NCBI GenBank assembly: GCA_019241645.1
Contig: JAFAWQ010000026.1
Location: forward strand, 1-64,000
Source of the DNA: Alphaproteobacteria bacterium
GTDB lineage: Bacteria > Pseudomonadota > Alphaproteobacteria > Micropepsales > Micropepsaceae
Length of the DNA stretch: 64,000 nucleotides
Reading direction: 5' to 3'
The notes under the pieces are model-generated. The model was not told where the DNA came from and searched no databases. It worked only from the letters and a program-made list of their open reading frames with translations. The position numbers and the translations under genes were made by a program. Shown here piece after piece: positions 60,353 through 64,000 of the stretch (position 1 is its first letter; each line of letters begins with the position of its first letter).

Positions 60353-61843
60353 CTATTTGCCGATTGCGTAGAGGTGGGCGTCGTTGATCGAATAGACTTG
60401 CCCGTCCGGTCCGATGAGGGTCGGGGTGTAGGCCTCGTAGGTCGGAGCATTCAGATTGACGGCAGGCTTCAATTTGTTCGTCTTCAGATCCCAACGGTAG
60501 GTATAGCCGTCCTCGCTGTTGGCGATGACGGACTTGTTTGCCGCATCCACCACGGCCGAATTGATGCACCACTCATAAACCGCGCCTTCCGGCAGACCCG
60601 GTTGCTGAGTTGGGCCAAGTACGGTCAGAACCTCCTTCATGACCTGCACAGAGGGGAGGACGGGATCGGCTTGCGCAGTGGTCGGGTCCAGGATGGCGAT
60701 CTTGTTGTGTCCGTCGCCACTGCCGATGCCGTAGTAGTTGTTGTATTTCGACATGAGCAGATAAGCGGAGCTGCCGTGGTAGGACGGTACCGCGGCGCTC
60801 GGCACGATCGACGCGGTATCATCCCATCCGAACGATCCAGGGATTTTGGTCTCCTTCAGCTTTGCATCGAAGTGCAGCATCCAGCCGCGATCGTTGTGCG
60901 TGGCACCGTCCGACTCGACAACGCCGAAGTAGACGTCCCCATCCGGTCCAACGGTCGGCGAGGCCGACGAATCGCTGAAGACAAATGCGGGCTGATGGAA
61001 ATACGGGTCGGTGAGTGGCGTGCTGTACGTCGTTTTCAATGTCTTGCTGTTCAGTCCAAGGAGGATGCCCCGGCCGGTATCCGCGTCGTGCACCGCGACA
61101 TAGACTGTCTTGCCGTCGCGAGAAATTGCCGGCGCACTGTTGGTTGGAATCTTGTCTATGGCCGCATCGCCTGCTGCATCTCGGGCACCGACCCAGCTTC
61201 CCTTGCCGTCCGCACCGATCCGCGCGATGCCGCTTACAAGACCGATTGGATTTGACCCCGTGACGGTGAATCCGAAAAAGACATTGCCCTCGGCGTCCGC
61301 CGTGATAGGCGTGCTGACCATCACGTTGGCATCATAGATGCTCTGGTCCTTGCGATAGTTTTTCTTGCCGTAGAAAACGAGCAGGCCTTCATTGCCGGAA
61401 TCGGAATCCGGCGTGTCGCGGAAGCGCAGCGTCCCGCCGGGGCCCGCGAAAAACAGGCGGTTCTGCTCGCTCAGATGCGCGGGAATGCTCGGGATCCAGT
61501 CGTATGGCGGAAAACGATAGCTGACCGTCTCTTTCCAGATCAGCGACCCGTCTGTCGCGGAATGTGCTTCCACCTGATACGTCCCGACCGAGTTCACTTT
61601 CACCGGGAGCAAAACCGTGTTGGCCGCCGTGATCATCGGCTCGGCATAGTGGACACCGAGAAAGTCGGGAGGTGCGAGATCAACAGGAATGGACCAGTGA
61701 ACCTTCCCCAATTTCTGGCCAGCTGCCGGTGCTTGCGCACTGTGCTGCGCGTCTCCGCCGTAGCCGTGCCAGGGCACGTCTTGCGCGAAAGCAGCACCTG
61801 AAAACGCAGCCAAGGCGACAGCGGACAGCGGGACGTGCTTCAT
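60353..61843 (-). CDS. Exported PQQ-like beta-propeller protein
   Basis: A 496-residue secreted protein. The signal peptide (1-20, ending AFAQ) follows an ATG that has GGGAAG seven bases upstream. The mature part shows repeated W-type blades: W-H-G-Y-G-G-D-A-Q-H-S, G-S-L-I-W-K-E, T-P-I-T-A-D-A-E-G-N-V-F-F-G-F, P-A-I-S-R-D-G-K-T-V-Y-V-A-V and T-P-T-L-I-G-P-D-G-Q-V-Y. These are typical of outer-surface PQQ/propeller proteins without the catalytic residues of quinoprotein dehydrogenases. Probably a binding or scaffold protein. Confidence 0.75.
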   Translation of the reverse strand: MKHVPLSAVALAAFSGAAFAQDVPWHGYGGDAQHSAQAPAAGQKLGKVHWSIPVDLAPPDFLGVHYAEPMITAANTVLLPVKVNSVGTYQVEAHSATDGSLIWKETVSYRFPPYDWIPSIPAHLSEQNRLFFAGPGGTLRFRDTPDSDSGNEGLLVFYGKKNYRKDQSIYDANVMVSTPITADAEGNVFFGFTVTGSNPIGLVSGIARIGADGKGSWVGARDAAGDAAIDKIPTNSAPAISRDGKTVYVAVHDADTGRGILLGLNSKTLKTTYSTPLTDPYFHQPAFVFSDSSASPTVGPDGDVYFGVVESDGATHNDRGWMLHFDAKLKETKIPGSFGWDDTASIVPSAAVPSYHGSSAYLLMSKYNNYYGIGSGDGHNKIAILDPTTAQADPVLPSVQVMKEVLTVLGPTQQPGLPEGAVYEWCINSAVVDAANKSVIANSEDGYTYRWDLKTNKLKPAVNLNAPTYEAYTPTLIGPDGQVYSINDAHLYAIGK

Positions 61844-61918
61844 GACCATCTTCCCTTCATGCTCACCCGGCGGCGCACCCTTAAAGGAAGGCGTGGATTC
61901 TGTCACGGCGCGATGGCA

Positions 61919-62008
61919 TGGCGGATGGGGTGGGATTCGAACCCACGAGACCCTTGCGGGCCTGCCGGTTTTCAAGACCGGTGCCTTCAACCGCTCGGCC
62001 ACCCATCC
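61919..62008 (-). tRNA. tRNA-Ser (anticodon TGA)
   Basis: On the reverse strand: acceptor GGATGGG pairing with CCCATCC, anticodon loop CTTGAAA (anticodon TGA), a long variable arm as in class II tRNAs, T-arm with GGTTCGAATCC and encoded CCA; 90 bases. Confidence 0.97.
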
Positions 62009-62017
62009 AGGAATTCT

Positions 62018-62046
62018 CAGATAGCGACGCTGGGTAGGCCCGGCAA
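62018..62046 (-). promoter_or_regulatory. Promoter of tRNA-Ser
   Basis: Reverse strand TTGCCG, a 17-bp spacer and TATCTG, ending nine bases before the tRNA. It follows the same pattern as the other two tRNA promoters in this window (TTG-type -35, 17-bp spacer). Confidence 0.45.
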
Positions 62047-62134
62047 GCATACCTGTGCGGTAAGGGCAGAGGCGGCTTCAGGCACACCAAAGGCCCGCTC
62101 GTGCGTTGACAGCTGGATCGTGCGAGGATCGGGC

Positions 62135-62251
62135 ATGCGCCGTCTTGTTTCCTTCCTGCTTGCTTTGGGTATCGGCCTCTCTCTTTCGGGCTGCGTGGTC
62201 TATCGCGACGATCCGTGGTGCGCACGTCACCCGCAGAAATGCGGCCGCTGA
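62135..62251 (+). CDS. 38-residue lipoprotein
   Basis: A tiny lipoprotein starting at the ATG at 62135. A 19-residue signal ends in the lipobox L-S-G-C (C20). The mature peptide is only about 19 residues (C-V-V-Y-R-D-D-P-W-C-A-R-H-P-Q-K-C-G-R), with two more Cys. It precedes rlpA by 104 bp and may be cotranscribed with it. Confidence 0.6.
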   Translation: MRRLVSFLLALGIGLSLSGCVVYRDDPWCARHPQKCGR

Positions 62252-62355
62252 AGAGCGAATTAACGTTTTGGTAACCACGTCCGCCGCTAACAATCCCATT
62301 GGCGGGGCTGGCCAGCGGCGCTGCCACGGCATTCAGGCAGAGCGGAACGCTGGGG

Positions 62356-63030
62356 ATGTCTCGAACGAAAGCGCGCGCATTTGCGATCTTGGGCCTCGCC
62401 GGCTCCATTGCGGGCTGCGCAACCTCGCCGCCACCAGGAGGGACGGGCCACCCGGCCCGTTACAAGGTCGGCATTCCCTATCAAATCGGCGATACCTGGT
62501 ATTATCCACAGGAGCAGCCCGATTACGATGAAACCGGGGTTGCGTCTTGGTATGGTCCGACCTTTTACGGCAAGCCGACGGCCAGCGGTGAGATCTATGA
62601 TGGCGAAGCGCTTACGGCGGCGCATCGCACGTTGCCAATGCCGGTCAGGGTCCGGGTCATCAATCTGGAGAACGGGAAGTCTCTTGTCCTGCGAGTGAAT
62701 GACCGAGGACCCTTTGCGCAAGGCCGTATCATCGATGTTTCCAAGCATGCCGCGGAGATACTGGGCTTTTATGCCAAGGGCACGGCGCGGGTTCGGGTGA
62801 CTTACCTCGGCCGGGCCGACATTCCGGCCCTTGAAGGGCCGCGCCCGGCTATTCCTCAAGATTCTTCGACTGAGATTGCACGCGCAATTCCCGCCGCGCC
62901 TGTTCGCGGGGTGCAAACCGCTTCGCTTGCATCGCCTCGAGCCGACGTGCAGGTCGCTTCTCTCCAGCCCCCGCCGATGCGGTGCAGCGCAATGATTCAA
63001 ATCCGGGGCGAACGCCTCCCATCGGGGTAA
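62356..63030 (+). CDS. rlpA: RlpA-like lytic transglycosylase (frameshifted, SPOR domain lost)
   Basis: A septal lipoprotein that trims denuded peptidoglycan glycans. The lipobox gives C21 (I-A-G-C). The double-psi beta-barrel domain is complete: G-V-A-S-W-Y-G-P-T-F-Y-G-K-P-T-A-S-G-E, L-T-A-A-H-R-T-L-P and V-R-V-N-D-R-G-P-F (catalytic D), ending near I-D-V-S-K. After a linker the frame shifts and stops at 63028-63030. The missing SPOR domain continues in another frame (next feature). One extra C in the CCCCC tract around 62968-62972 would restore a single long frame. Confidence 0.85.
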   Translation: MSRTKARAFAILGLAGSIAGCATSPPPGGTGHPARYKVGIPYQIGDTWYYPQEQPDYDETGVASWYGPTFYGKPTASGEIYDGEALTAAHRTLPMPVRVRVINLENGKSLVLRVNDRGPFAQGRIIDVSKHAAEILGFYAKGTARVRVTYLGRADIPALEGPRPAIPQDSSTEIARAIPAAPVRGVQTASLASPRADVQVASLQPPPMRCSAMIQIRGERLPSG

Positions 63031-63302
63031 AAAGAGATTCAAAAGATGAGGCAGATAACGCCCCTTTCAGGTCATCTCATCTCTACATTCAGGTGAGTGC
63101 TTTTAGTTCCCGGGACAACGCGGAACGCCTGAAGGCCCGGCTGACGGACGAGGGCTTGCCGGCTCTCTCGACGCAGGATGATGCAGGGAGGTTGCACCGG
63201 GTGCGGCTGGGCCCCTATGACGATCTCGAATCCGCAAATGCCGTGTTGGCCAAGTTGGGCGAGCTTGGTAATAACGGCGCGCAAATCATCGTCGATCGCT
63301 AG
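62982..63302 (+). pseudogene. rlpA: Out-of-frame SPOR-domain part of rlpA
   Basis: The open frame encodes about 106 residues whose last 70 form a SPOR fold: L-Y-I-Q-V-S-A-F-S-S-R-D-N-A-E-R-L, then L-H-R-V-R-L-G-P-Y-D-D-L-E-S-A. SPOR domains bind denuded septal glycans. Joined to the preceding frame by a one-base insertion, it gives a normal RlpA length (about 315 residues). As it stands, it has no credible start of its own (the nearest is an ATG or CTG inside the linker), so I list it as a broken part, not a gene. Confidence 0.7.
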
Positions 63303-63330
63303 GATCGACGAACGTTGGAGTATTGCGTTC

Positions 63331-64000
63331 ATGCGGCATTTCTGCCTTGCGGCTGTATTCTTGTTGCTCCCTTTCCTGAATGCGGCGCCGGCTGGCGCTG
63401 AAGCTGTCCAGACAACCGCGGAGCACGCGGTGATCATGGATGCGGACAACGGCCAGGTACTGTGGGCGAAGGATGCTTACGCGTCTGTCCCGCCTGCCTC
63501 GATGAGCAAGTTGATGACGCTTGAACTGCTGTTCCAGCGGTTGAAGGACCATCGCGTCAAACTGACGGATGCTTTTCCCGTCTCCGAGCGCGCCTGGCGT
63601 GAGCGGGCGGGCTCCGAGTGTTTCGTGAATGTCGGGGATAAGATCGCGGTCGAGAACCTCATCCGCTGCGTGATCATAATGTCCGGCAACGACTCCTGCA
63701 TCGTGATTGCCGAGGCGCTTGGCGGCACGGTCGAAAACTTCGTCGCGATGATGAATGAACGGGCGAAGCATATCGGCCTCAGGCAGTCGCATTTCGTAAA
63801 TCCCAATGGCCTCGATCAGCCGCCAGGCCAGCTGATGTCGGCCATGGATCTCGCGACCCTGGCCCGGCATCTCATCAAGGACTATCCGGAGCTCTACCAT
63901 TATTTCGGCGAGCGCGATTTCGTGTGGAGCAATATCCATCAGCACAACCGCAACCTGGTGCTGGAGAAGTTCCCCGGCGCTGATGGATTGAAAACCGGAC
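63331..64000 (+). CDS. D-alanyl-D-alanine carboxypeptidase (partial, 3' end outside window)
   Basis: The 5' part of a penicillin-binding protein of the S11 (DacA/DacC) family that trims peptidoglycan pentapeptides. A signal peptide (1-24, ending AGAE) is followed by the serine motif P-A-S-M-S-K (S-x-x-K), then M-S-G-N-D-S (SxN), and the frame runs to K-T-G (L-K-T-G) at the window edge. The rlpA-dac pair is the normal order in alphaproteobacteria. The start is the ATG at 63331. Confidence 0.93.
   Translation, partial: MRHFCLAAVFLLLPFLNAAPAGAEAVQTTAEHAVIMDADNGQVLWAKDAYASVPPASMSKLMTLELLFQRLKDHRVKLTDAFPVSERAWRERAGSECFVNVGDKIAVENLIRCVIIMSGNDSCIVIAEALGGTVENFVAMMNERAKHIGLRQSHFVNPNGLDQPPGQLMSAMDLATLARHLIKDYPELYHYFGERDFVWSNIHQHNRNLVLEKFPGADGLKTG

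Overview
The window is 64 kb of a GC-rich chromosome from an alphaproteobacterium. The evidence is a PopZ-family gene next to valS, an NDUFA12-type complex I subunit, DUF2155 and an MlaD-like protein beside aat, a coxBA-ctaB-coxC cluster with a CoxF-like micro-protein, a UrcA-family protein, and a tandem glycine riboswitch driving a split gcvPA/gcvPB operon. Genes are densely packed with many 4-nt ATGA overlaps. No phage, transposase, CRISPR array or rRNA was seen. The genus cannot be fixed from sequence alone.

Layout. 1-2.5 kb: 3' part of sdhB, a small exported-protein ORF that has ACG where its start codon should be, a UrcA-family protein and a reverse-strand diiron ferritin-like protein. 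2.6-13.1 kb: three paralogous membrane-anchored FlgO/TolB-like plus TPR proteins (forward) interleaved with the F1 ATP synthase genes (reverse; atpH-A-G-D ... atpC). The third paralog separates atpD from atpC. 13.3-20.6 kb: tldD, then the aa3-type cytochrome oxidase cluster (coxB, coxA, ctaB, a 43-aa CoxF-like protein, coxC, surf1) without ctaG, and a small unknown gene. 20.6-30.3 kb: an M16 peptidase with a clear promoter, a GNAT acetyltransferase, an EAL protein with a degenerate GGDEF, yqgE, a peroxiredoxin, rnhA, a lipoprotein, argS and a two-TM unknown.

30.3-36.6 kb: promoter, tandem glycine riboswitch, and gcvT-gcvH-gcvPA-gcvPB followed by a coupled unknown gene, then a reverse-strand terminator, a pentapeptide-repeat protein and an unknown gene. 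36.6-43.5 kb: B12-dependent ribonucleotide reductase nrdJ, NDUFA12, mlaD, DUF2155 overlapping aat tail to tail, tRNA-Arg with promoter and terminator, and a glycine-zipper lipoprotein. 43.7-50.1 kb: sulfur and peptide metabolism (metC, POT transporter, GNAT, sseA), a methyltransferase, an exported protein, tRNA-Asn and tRNA-Cys. 50.2-64 kb: pcm-like gene, popZ, valS, a glycine-zipper protein, an exported HAF-type repeat protein, an RND efflux pair, a PQQ-like beta-propeller protein, tRNA-Ser, a 38-aa lipoprotein, a frameshifted rlpA and the 5' part of a D-Ala-D-Ala carboxypeptidase gene.

Most genes are housekeeping: respiration (sdhB, cox, atp, NDUFA12), one-carbon metabolism (gcv), translation (argS, valS, aat, tRNAs) and envelope maintenance (mlaD, rlpA, dac). 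The parts that depart from the usual pattern are the FlgO/TPR triplet threaded through the atp genes, the ACG-start ORF, the broken rlpA, the missing ctaG and tolC neighbours, and several small unknown genes coupled to well-known operons.
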